Notes under the pieces: generated by a model | Database searches by the model: none | Seen by the model: only the letters and a program-made list of their open reading frames with translations | Told to the model about the DNA's origin: nothing | Assembly: GCA_020466095.1 (NCBI GenBank) | Contig: CM035809.1 | Coordinates: 3,052,302-3,116,301 of the forward strand | Origin: Chlorops oryzae | Taxonomy: Eukaryota; Arthropoda; Insecta; Diptera; Chloropidae | DNA length: 64,000 nt | Direction of reading: 5' to 3' | Program-made: the position numbers and the translations under genes | Part shown: positions 22,780-33,581 of the stretch, piece after piece | Layout of the letters: each line of letters starts with the position of its first letter | How positions within the stretch are numbered: position 1 is the stretch's first letter

Positions 22780-23360
22780 TCCCGAAATATAATTGGAACC
22801 AATTACATATGTGATTGGAGCCTTGCCCCGATTGCATTATTAATTGGAGCCAATTACAATATAATTAGAAAATGAAACATACTCAATTATTCAATTACTT
22901 ATATAATTGCATTTAAATTTATCATATATGTAATTGCGTTCTGAATACATATGTAATTACATCTGATTACTTTTACAATTTAAAGCGTTGATGCAATTAT
23001 ATATTGATTGTATTTATTTTACAGTTTGTTCTTAATTTCTCAAATCGTTTATAATTTCGATCGTATAAACGTTTTGAATTTTCAAAATCCTTAGGCACTC
23101 CAAGGGGCAGGTGGACCACGAGTATGACGTGGTAAATATATTCCGCACAATCGTGGAGAATGCTCCTTTTTATATTGCTATATAGAATGTATTTTAAATT
23201 GCAGGGGATCACAAATTTAATAAGACGCAATTATGTATATAATTCGATACAATTACATACATCATTGCAGCCGATTATATATTTAATTGGACGGAATTAT
23301 ATATGTAATTGAAATTATTTTTTTTTATCATTTGATACAATTACATATATAATTGGAGGT
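22780..23360. repeat. Palindromic AATTACATATRTAATT array
   Basis: At least ten near-palindromes of the type CAATTACATATGTAATTG occur, many with GGA/TCC arms. A related array is at 32,890-33,150. The sequence between 23,080 and 23,210 (AAGGGGCAGGTGGACCACG...) is unique to this copy. Confidence 0.6.
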
Positions 23361-23555
23361 TGTGGAATGACAAAAAATTGACCAAAACTTTAATTGAATA
23401 TTTTAGGAATTTTGCAATAGGCAGACATCGGTCATGCTTGCCGGCCATCAATAAAATGTTAAAACCAATCGAAAACATTTATATTAAACTAAAATAAACG
23501 AAGCATCGACCAACATTTCAAGTTTATCTTATTCGTATGCGGAGGACATAAGCAT

Positions 23556-24144
23556 TAGAGCTGCAAAACTATCGATGGTACTATCGATACTATCGATAGT
23601 TTCTATTTTTAATAACCATCGATGGTTTTTATTCGCCATCGATAGTTAGATAAGCATCACTAACAGACAATGTTGCTCATCTTTAGCTAAAAAGGACGCG
23701 AGTACTTGGCGATAAGTAGAAATTTAGATTTAGAGAAATTCCGACCACTTCAACGGAATTTGAAAAATGTTCAGTAAATCGAAAATTCTTATTTCGGACA
23801 GAAGGACGTCCTTTGAACCCAAAAACGTCGACAGTTATTGTTTTTTAACAAAAATCAAGCCTGGTAAATTAATTACCTTGTGATTTTTGTTACCTTTTTT
23901 TTTTTTTTAATGATATATGAACTGTTTACCAATAAAAATACTGTAAACGTTGAAAGCATAAAATCTAAAAAAACGTATGCAACTTTTATCATTATTAAAT
24001 TGTCTAAAAATAAACAACTAGTTAAAATTTTTCAATTCAAATTTTAACTCCGGGTCATGCGATACTATCGACGATATATCGATAGTTTTGACTATCACTA
24101 TCGAAACTATCGATGGGCCGACTATCGATAGTATGACAGCTCTA
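23556..24144. mobile_element. hAT-type MITE with TAGAGCTG ends
   Basis: TAGAGCTGCAAAACTATCGA at the left is matched by the inverse ending CAGCTCTA. The 8-bp TSD ATAAGCAT flanks it (23548-23555 and 24145-24152). Subterminal ATCGATAGT palindromes repeat. No ORF. Confidence 0.85.
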
Positions 24145-24467
24145 ATAAGCATCGTTGACGTCAAGAGTGAAATGTAGAACAACTAAATCAAAGTCTTTAG
24201 CCATTGTTTGTCCTTCAGTTCGTGTCATTCTAAGGCCAATTTCGTACTTAAATTATTTTGTAATCTTATTATAGATATAATTCATCACAATTGGCTTAGA
24301 TTTTGTCAATTTTTTCGAACATCATTTAGCATTTACATTGGTTCCTACCAAGGATAAATTTCGCAGAATGTATAAAGAAGACATTAAGCTACGCTGTCAC
24401 TGTTGCCAGATTTTTACGGGACATTCCGCTGTTTCCACATAGCCGCTCTTGCTTATTTGACGTATTT

Positions 24468-24955
24468 TCATACCTGACACACACTATGTCGAGGATATAT
24501 TGCGTTTGTGTGGATGCGTGTCACACCCACAACCAGTCGAGATAGCCCATACAAAATATATACATATAAAGAGAAGTAAGGGTGCTATAGTCATAGGCGG
24601 CCTGACAATAAAAGACCCGACACATACACACAAGTTTAAATAATTTTTAAAAGGCTCCCAAAGAAGTGGACCATTAAGAAAGAATATTCTAGAGATTTTT
24701 ATCCTATATACCGTCTTTTATTCCACGCCACATGCCAAGTTTCGTTCAAGTCCCATTTGAATTTCAGGTGTAGGATACAATTTTCGAATAACGCCCGTTT
24801 GCCATGCCCCTCTTTCCAATTTTAAGAAAATACTTTAATTGCCTTTAAATATGTTCAAATGTCAGATTTAATCAAAATCTCTTGAAAAACTCCGGTTTTA
24901 GAGCAGTTTTTGTGACTTTCATAACAGTGCCTAGAACTGGAGGTACACTGTGCGA
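24468..24955. repeat. DINE-like repeat, family A, two opposed fragments
   Basis: 24468-24575 is the inverted 3' end (GACACACACTATGTCGAGG and following). From 24,575 a plus-strand 5' part begins AAGTAAGGGTGCTATAGTC and runs into the GCCTAGAACTGGAGGTAC block near 24,950. Confidence 0.55.
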
Positions 24956-25083
24956 AAAATCGTATTAAAAAAAAAAGTAATTAAACTACAAACAGCCATG
25001 ATTTGGCTCTGTGAACGGGCGTAGTTAAAATAATCACAAGCGTAGTTAAAGAAGAATTTACTTTGCGTAGTGAGTTTATATAT

Positions 25084-25910
25084 AAACAAGTAAGAAAGCT
25101 AAAGTCGGTCAAGCCCGACTTTGAAATACCCAGCGTCCCGACATTATCAGCGCACTATATTTTGCTTCTCTATTTGTGAGCGTGCCAGTGGGAGGGCCAC
25201 ACAAATTATTTCCCTACACTTTTCATTCGCCTTGGTGGAACCTATGTTGCGAATTTGAAGCTTCTACGCCTTTTACTTCGGAAGTTACGAAAAATCTTCA
25301 TTTGTGGGCGTGTCAGTGGCGGGCTACATAAATTTTTGTTCCTACACCTTTCATTCGCCTTGGTGAACTTATGCTGCGAATTTGAAGCTTCTACGCCTTT
25401 TACTTCACAAGTTACGATAAGCCCTTATTTTTGGGCTTATTTGTGGGGCGTGGCTCGAGGAAGGCGGCGTCCATTTTTTGCCAGGATATGTCCCTTTTCG
25501 AAGTTTACCAGTACACCAAATATCAATAGAATGTGTTGAGGTGGTTCGCAAGTTACAAGCATTTTACTGAAAACACATTATATTCATTTGTGGGCGTGGC
25601 TGTGGGCGGATGTCTCCCATTTTTACTTAGGATCATACTCGGATCCCGATATAGCTGTGTGCCAAATTTCGACTTGATTGGTCCAGCCGTTTCGGGGAGA
25701 TCCGACCACGGACGGACGGACAGACGGACGGACGGACAGACGGACAGACGGACAGACGGACAGACGGACGGACGGACAGACGGACATGTCTAAATCGATT
25801 CAGTTTTTGATCCTGATCATTTCTATATATATTTTTCTATATCTCCGAGCTTAGTTCTCCCTGTTACAAGATTTGCACAAAACTAATATACCCCGCTTAC
25901 GCTGGGTATA
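25084..25910 (+). repeat. DINE-like repeat, family B, nearly complete
   Basis: It starts AAGTAAGAAAGCTAAAGTCG, has duplicated CTACGCCTTTTACTTC-GAAGTTACGA blocks, a long GACGGACA microsatellite (25,711-25,785), and ends CGCTTACGCTGGGTATAAAA. Confidence 0.7.
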
Positions 25911-25949
25911 AAAAGTAGCAACATTTTTTTATAACCTAGTGCAATCCCA

Positions 25950-26165
25950 AAAGCTCTGAGATAGTGTAGGGGATGCGTGCTATCCTCTTGATCCCGTGGT
26001 CTTAAGTTCGATTCCCGGCATAGGCGAAAAAGAGTGCAATGTTTCAAGCATAGCACTGGTTTTTAAAAAAATCGCATGTTAGGGGCACACTCAAAAAAGA
26101 CATACTCACACAAGCACAAGAAAACCTCTTGTGGTATCACAATGGGCCGCAAAAATGCGTGAAAA
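25950..26165 (+). mobile_element. tRNA-derived SINE with a LINE-like tail
   Basis: The 5' part (about 25,955-26,026) is tRNA-like, with GATAGTGTAGGGGATGCG and the B-box-like AGTTCGATTCCCG. A body of about 100 bp follows. The tail at 26,128-26,148 reads CTTGTGGTATCACAATGGGC, which matches the 3' UTR of the LOA-like LINE (11,439-11,459) with two transitions in 21 bases. Sharing a 3' end with a partner LINE is the usual way SINEs recruit reverse transcriptase. No TSD was resolved. Confidence 0.6.
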
Positions 26166-26267
26166 TCGAACTGTGCTGAACATACGAAACGTCAACAAAC
26201 TGTTGACAAAGTCAATAGAAACAAACCACCCCTGTTGTATCTATTTATTTTCTAGTTGTACTTGCTA

Positions 26268-28290
26268 CAATCCGCCACTGTTCGTATTCTACAAAGCCTA
26301 AGCGCCAATCGTGAGAAAATCGTGCAAAGAAGAATATCAAAAAAACCGCTCCTTTGTTAGTGTGAAAGAGCTAAAGTGTCTTTCATTTCGTTTTTGCTTC
26401 AATTTGATTGCACGGACAAGTGCATTGAACTATTTCGAAAGAAAGTCAAGTGAAATTTTCAAATCAGCCGGTGCTCAGAACAGTGGGCACAGGTTTATCA
26501 TTGCGAGAATAAAAATTTTTATAATCTTTGCACGACTTTCACTCGAATTCCCCTTCATCTTTTCTCACAGAATATAACTATTTAAACCAATTACAATTAC
26601 AATTAAATAAAATAGAAATGTCGTTCGCAACTTTGTGTGTCCAATTAATTGATTTCGTCGACGCTTTCAATGAACTCCCAAATGCCGCTCATACTACTTT
26701 CACTCTTGAAATTCAAAAAAAAAAGAAATCCAAGCTTTATGGGATTTACTCAAGCGAGAGTACCACTCCACACTCCAAAATGCAACGAAAAAGGGCAAGA
26801 CTAGCGAAGAGATTTTCCGCTTTAAAAAATCAATACAAAGAAAGTTATGCCGCTTTTTTGAAGAGCGTCGCGGAAATGGATGAGTTCTCGTCGAAATCGA
26901 TGAATATATCGGATACTATTGGGTTTCACGGTTTTAATCTTCCTAATGATTCTTCACAATTTCATTCGCAATTAAAATTACCTCCGTGTGATACACTATA
27001 TTCGAAGGGGATTATCTCTCATGGCCTACTTTTCGGGATTTTTTCACGGCTATTTATATCTCTAATACACGATTGTCGCCTGTTGAAAAGTTGTATCATT
27101 TAATTCAGAAAACGCGTGGCGAAGCAAATGAAATTGTGAAGAAATGTCCCTTGACTAACGAAGGATTTATCGTAGCATGGAAAAATTTAGTTGAGCGATA
27201 TGATAATAGGCGCATTCTTGTCAATAGTCAGCTCAAGGTTTTATTCAATCTCAAACCAGTGGCAAGTGAATCTAGTTCGGCTATTAAAAGCTTACAACGC
27301 GACATTAATAATTGTATTTCTACATTGGAAATGTACAAAATAGATGTCGACAGCTGGGATGCTATTTTCACGTATCTATGTTCGTCCAAATTGCCAACTC
27401 TCAGTTTAGCTCTTTGGGAACAGACTCTCACGAATAAAACTGAAATCCCAAAATGGAAGGATTTAGATGCGTTTCTCACCAATCGTTTTTATACATTAGA
27501 ATCCGTGTCAGATTTTCGTGACAAGTCCGACTCGGCATCGAATTCTAAGTCTCAAGCTCCACCTACATCGAAAGGTAACCAATCGGAAGCGCCTAAAACA
27601 ATAGAATTAATGCATATCAAGCAAAAACAAACAAATCAGGTTGTTGTGTGTGTTCATCTCGGGAGCATGCAACAAAAAGTTGTTCTAAATTTCTAGCACT
27701 TAGCGTTCAGGAGCGTTTCAATAAAGTGAAACAGAATAATTTGTGCATTAATTGTCTCGCTAATTCTCATTCTTTTAAAAATTGTACCAGTGCTCATAAT
27801 TGTTCTAAATGCCATAAAAGGCATCATACTCTTCTGCATCGTGACAATGCACCTTTTCAACATAATTCCTTTAATGCTACTCAAAATGCATCTCTTTCTC
27901 GACAAGCTCATCCTACACAAGTAACGACGAATTTTCAAAATCCATCTGAAGCTGCCACTGCTTCAAGTAGTGCTGCAGCAGAGAACACTGTCAATGTTCA
28001 GTTCATGTGGCCATTTCTTCGCGTCAGGTTTTGCTTGGCACAGCGATGGTTCATATTTATCATCACGGCGTTGCATATACAGCCCGAGCATTAATCGATC
28101 CTGGATCGGAAGGCACTTTCATTACTGAACGCCTTCAAAAATTATTGAAACTGCCTGAAAAAAGGTGAATGCACAAGTTTCAGGAATCAATAGAACTGTC
28201 TCCGCTCGTACAATAAAATCAGTTGAGTTTGTTTTAGGATCTCCAATAATTCTGCCATTCAAATTGAAGTTTCAGGACTCGTTCTTCCCT
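26268..28290 (+). mobile_element. BEL element copy, plus strand, truncated both ends
   Basis: It matches the leader, gag and the start of pol of the complete minus-strand element (43,240 down to about 41,128). The left end lies inside the leader (GCCACTGTTCGTATTC), so no 5' LTR is present. The right end stops abruptly at TATTTAACG within the protease-proximal part of pol, where a MADF exon begins. Small indels break the frames. Confidence 0.9.
26618..28094 (+). pseudogene. BEL gag (and start of pol), broken frames
   Basis: It begins MSFATLCVQLIDFVDAF as in the intact gag at 42,907. Reading frame changes occur near 26,720, near 27,000 and again near 27,600, so gag is split over three frames. 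The DUF1759-like middle (YHLIQKTRGEANEIVKKC) and the zinc-knuckle region (CINCLANSHSFKNC, CHKRHHTLLH) are still recognisable. It is useful as a reference across the assembly gap in the other copy, because the junction at 27,925/27,926 is continuous here. Confidence 0.88.
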
Positions 28291-28493
28291 ATTTAACGAT
28301 TGATTGCGTTAATGTTGCAATGTTCTTTGGTTTGCAGGTTCCAAATGCAAGGTTGATCCTTTACGGCCTCTATCAAACTTTTAATTTCGTCGTTATTGAA
28401 ATTTGCTAGACGTTTGCAATTTCTTTTGCTTTTGGGTTTAATTTCTGGACTGAATTCGTCCAAATATTTAAACTCAGTACAACCGTTCTCCAT
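28290..28493 (-). pseudogene. MADF-domain gene, first coding exon, cut by the BEL fragment
   Basis: The minus strand from 28,493 reads MENGCTEFKYLDEF, then a basic KPKSKRNCKR stretch and NNDEIKSLIEAVKDQPCIWN ending NAINR. The last part is the start of a MADF domain (helix LIEAV, then P-x-W). The domain is interrupted at 28,290, exactly where the truncated plus-strand BEL copy ends. The remainder of the domain was not found nearby, so either this exon was cut by the rearrangement or a splice donor lies at the junction. It differs from the MADF gene at 1,254-3,357. Confidence 0.5.
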
Positions 28494-29044
28494 ATTTTTC
28501 CGCTAGAATCAGCTGCTTATGTCAAAATTCCTTCGCAATTTATTCAACTCGGCCAATAAATGGAGAAGAAATTCGCTTCATCGCCATCTGTTGGCAATTT
28601 TTAAAGTAATCGCAACGTCAAATTCCTTCGCTCTTTTTTTCACTCTTGTGTACTAGCTGAAGGAATTAATTTGAGTTGTGATTTCTTTGCATTCCGCGAA
28701 GGAATTCTCCCATACCTTTTTGTATGGAATGTCAAATTCCTTTACCTTTGTGTACTAGCTTTAAGGGTTAAAATTTTCACAATAAAAAGTTAGTCGTGGT
28801 TACCTTGCTCATATATGAGATGGTATCGATACTAATTTCATAAGAATATCGACTTAAATTTTTTTATTTTTGACCTATGGGAGCGACCACTGTTCCGTTA
28901 ACCAGATAAAATAATTTTTTCGTTTCAAATTCGGTTCGGTTCAAAACGGTTCACATCCCTGATAAAAAGCACAAAAAAGTGAAACATGTGGGTGTGTGTT
29001 TATCGGACTTTCTTCTAGGATAATAAAGAAAACATGCGACAAAT
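28494..29044. other. Non-coding, no recognised element
   Basis: Possible 5' flank of the MADF exon. The motif GTCAAATTCCTT plus GTGTACTAGCT occurs twice (about 28,617-28,660 and 28,727-28,762), suggesting a short degenerate repeat. Nothing else is seen. Confidence 0.4.
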
Positions 29045-30270
29045 TAAATTATTGAATTCGGGCGATAATGTTGCTTCGCAGTCCAGGCATTATTACGTTG
29101 AAGCAAATACCTTATAACTATAGTAACTATAGATATTTATAAGGTCTTTGGTTGAAGCGTGAAGCGTATTCATCTGACCGTGGAATCTGAACTCTTTCAT
29201 GGGATTTTTTGAATAAATTCCTAAAGCTGGAATGGCTGATTGCTTCGCTAAAATACTGTTAACCCCGTTTGCTTTTAAATTGACTAAGCAAAGGTTTGGT
29301 TTTTGGATAGTTAAGTAATTTTGAGGCACTTTTCTGCCTTGAATAAAAAACCCTTTGCTCTTCAAACATAATTTTCTAATGAAAAGAATTTTGAATCCGA
29401 ATTACTTTCCATTGGCATTGAGTTATATTTTCAACCATCAAACAGTCTTGAAAACTTAGTTTTTAGAAATGCAATTTTTTTAATGGCTTCCATAAAAGCC
29501 ACGCAAGTGCATTCTTTTCTCTTCATAAGACTTTCTTTCCTTTTTGTGATTCTTTTCCCATTTTCTGTATTGTTTCCTGTAAAACAATCGCGCTCATGCA
29601 TGTGTGAATTTGTTACACAACAAAGGAAATTACGCGCAAAAATAATGAGCTCTTATCACGAACCAGCAAAAAAAAAATCATCGAAAATTGGCTTTTGCTG
29701 TGGAAGCTTAATAAAACAGACTGAAAAATGAACATGAAATTCAAAATAGAAAGAAAATAAAAATATATCTCATTGATGTTTACGCTTTTACGCTGGCTTC
29801 TGTCCATCGCAAATGTTCGCCGATTGCTTGAGAGTAGTGAGCGTTTCGGAAATCAGGCACCATTCAGCAATATTTCCTAGAGTTGTTTACATTTTTCGTC
29901 AATAAAAGCAAAATTATGTAATAAATTGTCTTGCTTGAAATGAAGGTCTTTCTGTTGCAATAAATAAAATAACATCTTTCAGGATTCTTGTTTTAAAGTT
30001 CTTTGGCTGTTTTAGTGAAATTAATTGGTAGCCTATGAAGCCAGGTTTTGGTTGACTTTGAAAAAACTTTCGATTTTAAAAAATTTTAATAAAAATTTTT
30101 GGCGATTTTTATTTATTTTCATTCCCAATGTTTGTGGTTTTTTAACTATTAATTCCATTCTACTTAAGATATCAGCTTTAAACGGAAAAAAAATATTTCA
30201 CAGGAAACACTGTGATTTTTTTAGTTCAAGTTGATTTGCAGTTTTTATATTGGGAAAACCAGTATAATAC

Positions 30271-30741
30271 CAGTGGGTATATTAGTTTTGTGCGGATCTT
30301 GTAACTCTACAACTAAAGTCTGTCGATAAGAACTAATATATATGTATGTATATTCTTAATCAGGATCTGAAACGATTTAGACATGTTCCTCTTTCCGTCC
30401 GTCGGTGGTCGGATCTCCTTCCAGACGGCAGGACCAATCACCTCAAAACATGGCACACATGTATTTTGGCCCCCGAGAACTATCCTAAGTGAAAATGGGC
30501 GGCCACTTTGGATATTTCTTGCAACTTCCGAAGTAAAAGGCGTAAAAGCTTCAAACTCAAAACATAGATTGACAAACACGAATGAAAAGTGAACGGGAAA
30601 AATTTTTGTGTGCCGGACACTGCTAAGCCCACAAACACTATTATTGTATTCATTGGTACGGAAAGGCAAAACATAGTGCGTGGGTATATCCGGGACGCTA
30701 GGTACGCTCGTGCTTGACCGACTTTAGCTTTCTTACTTGTT
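30271..30741 (-). repeat. DINE-like repeat, family B (inside duplication copy 2)
   Basis: Same position and nearly the same sequence as 21,027-21,498, so it predates the duplication. Confidence 0.6.
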
Positions 30742-31252
30742 GGTAACTGTTCTCCCATTTGAAAGGTAGGCCACCCTTAAGAGGGAAAGACGATTAAATA
30801 AAGGAAAACGTCTGAAATATTCAACCGTTTTTCAATAGTTTTCCACCTCACAACCACTCCCTTCCCACTTTCCCATCTCACCCATTCCAAAAAGATCTTT
30901 ATAGGTTGGTTTATTGAGCATAACAGTTGAAAATGAGTGGCGTAGAAATTCCGTTTTTATTCGTCTAACGTGTTAATTTTTCTTAACCCCACATTAAGAT
31001 TTTTAATGCAGTGGAAATGTGTCAGCTTCAAGATGGAAATTATATGCAAGTAATTGGAATGATGGAAAACATATGAACTGAGTACTTAAGGGCATAAAAA
31101 TTCTTCGTCATAAAAACGGAAAAAAATTTATGACTATGCACAAGAATTTATGCTCGTCGTTTCCTTTTTCTTGGGCACAGAATTTCTTGTGGCACGTTCT
31201 TATCCTGTCGTGCACTGTGTGGAGATATTTTGCGAAAGTTCCTTTAAAGTCA

Positions 31253-32433
31253 TCTATATATATAAAATAATGTTGCGAAATGTGTTTGTGTTGAACTTTC
31301 TCGGCACTGGCTGAACCGATTTGCATGCAGTTTTTTTGTTTGAAAGGTGAAGTCTGCCTGAATGTTTTAAGCTATATGCGACATTGGTGCGTGTGCGACA
31401 TTGGTGCGCGTGCGACATTGGTGCGTGTGTCGTGAGATATCAGCATTTTTGTGAGTTGTAAGAATTGTAGATAGAAAGATTGATAGATTGATTGATTGAC
31501 AGATTGATAGACTGATTGATTGATATACTAAAAGATTGATAGATTGAAAGATTGACAGATTGGTAGGTTATAGATTGAAAGATTGATAAATTAACAGATT
31601 GACAGAATGATAGATTGATGGATTAATATATTGAAAGAGATGATTAGAAATTGATAGAGACAGCAGATTGAAGATTGAAAGATTGAAGACGATAGATTGA
31701 TAGATTAAACGATTGATAGACTGATAGATTGACTAGATAGGTTGATAGATTGAAAAATTGATAAATTGACAGATTGACAGATTGATAGAGAGGTAAATAA
31801 TTGAAAGGTTGATAAGACATATTGAAGTTTAATTGATAGATTGAGGATAGATGTATTGAAAATTGATTGATTGAAGATTGATAGGTTGAAAGATTGATGA
31901 TAGATGGATAGATGATGGATAGATCAATAGAGAGATGGATAGATAGATAACACCTTTCCCTAAATTAAATGGGGAATAATTTTACCGAGATTGCACTGCA
32001 GTCGGTATCTAGGTTATTTAAAAGAAAAAGCAGCAAAGTAGGCTTGAGCAAAAAATACGAATCCACCAAGCTATTTAAAATTTTAATGTAACAAACTTTC
32101 AAATCATAAAAAAAAATTAATTTTTATTTAAATCGGGAGTAAGCGCATTTCAGTGAATATTAAGTGTATTATATTCACGTTAAGTACATAAAACAATGCC
32201 ACGTTTCCGTGGGCGAGGGGGAAATATTGGTCGATAGTAGTTTAAGTAAAAAATTTTATAGCATAATGTTTTAAATTTCACACAAAGACTGAATAAAAAC
32301 CTAGAGTATTTAAAAACATACTACTTTACCACTTTTATTACTTTTGCCCAATATCAACCTGTACCGGGAGAGGAAACGAGCGCGGGTCATACGAAGCTGG
32401 CGCGAAGGCTCGCGGAGCGAGCCTTGGTGCCAG
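31253..32433 (+). mobile_element. Helitron-like element, longer copy
   Basis: The 5' end is TCTATATATATAAAATAATG. It carries three GCGACATTGGTGCGTGT repeats, then a GATTGATAGATTGAAA minisatellite. A short conserved-looking segment at 32,196-32,240 could encode MPRFRGRGGNIGR, similar in style to the basic start of Helitron Rep/helicase proteins, but it stops at once. The 3' end has hairpin GGCTCGCGGAGCGAGCC. It is non-autonomous. The exact 3' boundary and target AT are unproven. Confidence 0.55.
31460..31960 (+). repeat. GATTGATAGATTGAAA minisatellite
   Basis: About 500 bp of degenerate 8-16 bp units (GATTGATA, GATTGAAA, GATTGACA, GATGGATA). Copy 1 of the duplication keeps only about 85 bp of it. 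Confidence 0.85.
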
Positions 32434-33437
32434 TTAAATATAAAATTGTGGGGTGTCTTAAGGACATTTAAGTTTTTTTTTTCGAAATATATAAAAAATA
32501 CCCTCGAGGCTCACGACGAAAAAAATCATTATGTCATCGCTTATGGAAAAAAGTGTAAATAATTTATTAATGTTAGACTCTGCGACTTGGCCTCGCTGTC
32601 GGAACATATTTTCTCTTTAAGAGTTGCTTTGAGCACTTTTTATTCTACGACTATTAACGACGAATGATTCATAGCCCTACTCAGTCCATAAACGTTTCTG
32701 TAAAAAATCTTGTAAGAAATTCGGACTGCTCCAGCATTAAAATGGCAATAATCTTTGAAATAGTGTAGAAAAGGCATAAACATTAATGTTTCTTTTATTT
32801 GACAAATCGAAAAAGGACTCAGGGCATTATGTACTTATTCTAAAAAGGATGAACGACTTGCTTTAGGCACAATTTTATGAACGATACACGGAGAGAAATA
32901 AGTTCCCGAAATATAATTGGAACCAATTACATATGTGATTGGAGCCTTGCCCCGATTGCATTATTAATTGGAGCCAATTACAATATAATTAGAAAATGAA
33001 ACATACTCAATTATTCAATTACTTATACAATTGCATTTAAATTTATCATATATGTAATTGCGTTCTGAATACATATGTAATTACATCTGATTACTTTTAC
33101 AATTTAAAGCGTTGATGCAATTATATATATGATTGTATTTATTTTACAGTTTGTTCTTATATTTCTCAAATCGTTTATAATTTCGATCGTATATAACGTG
33201 TTTGAATTTTCAAATTTCTTGACACGCATAATTCTTAGAATTTTTTGCTTTTGCTTTTTTTTCTCCTTTTTTTGCTTTGAATGTGCAAATTTTTTTTACG
33301 ATTCTTTAGAAAAATATGTAGTTATGTGAATTCAATAAAAAAAATTAAGCAAACAGCTAACGATATTAACATTTTGGCTCAATAAAAATAGAACATGTAA
33401 CTTTTTTGACATGTAAAAACAATTTCTTGACAGACTG

Positions 33438-33554
33438 TATGTTGTTCATCTTCCATTTAAATCACTCAATAAAAGCATCGGTTCGTCAAGAGAAATCGCC
33501 AAGAGACAGTTTCTGCGCAATGAGGTTCGTTTATTAAAATCTCCCGATGTAAAG
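33438..33554 (+). pseudogene. BEL pol fragment, plus strand, at the viral junction
   Basis: 117 bp match the pol of the complete element (inverse of about 40,614-40,730) and encode VVHLPFKSLNKSIGSSREIA and following residues up to SPDVK. It is in opposite orientation to the PB1 gene and to the complete BEL. It ends at GATGTAAAG, next to CTTTTTACATT of the viral 3' side. It may be the continuation of the truncated plus-strand BEL copy at 26.3-28.3 kb. Confidence 0.85.
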
Positions 33555-33581
33555 CTTTTTACATTAACATTATCTCTAAAA

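Larger units (their letters stand above)
19800..23095 (+). repeat. Large direct duplication, copy 1
   Basis: Near-identical to 29,045-33,220, from TTATTGAATTCGGGCGATAA through the DINE-like piece, the Helitron-like start and the AATTACATATGTAATT array. Differences are scattered single-base indels plus about 850 bp of Helitron interior absent here. The short ORF at 20,237-20,464 is present in both copies but has no domain I recognise. It could be a true segmental duplication, one mobile unit, or two haplotypes placed in tandem. Confidence 0.85.
29045..33220 (+). repeat. Large direct duplication, copy 2
   Basis: The counterpart of 19,800-23,095. It is longer because the Helitron-like element keeps its interior (31,545-32,395). 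The match ends near 33,220, shortly before the BEL/viral block; 33,221-33,437 is unique AT-rich DNA in which I see nothing. Confidence 0.85.

Noticed and set aside
25533..25793. ORF ending in repeated DGRTD residues, and similar ORFs at 12,656-13,129
   Set aside because: Translation of the GACGGACA microsatellite in DINE-like repeats.
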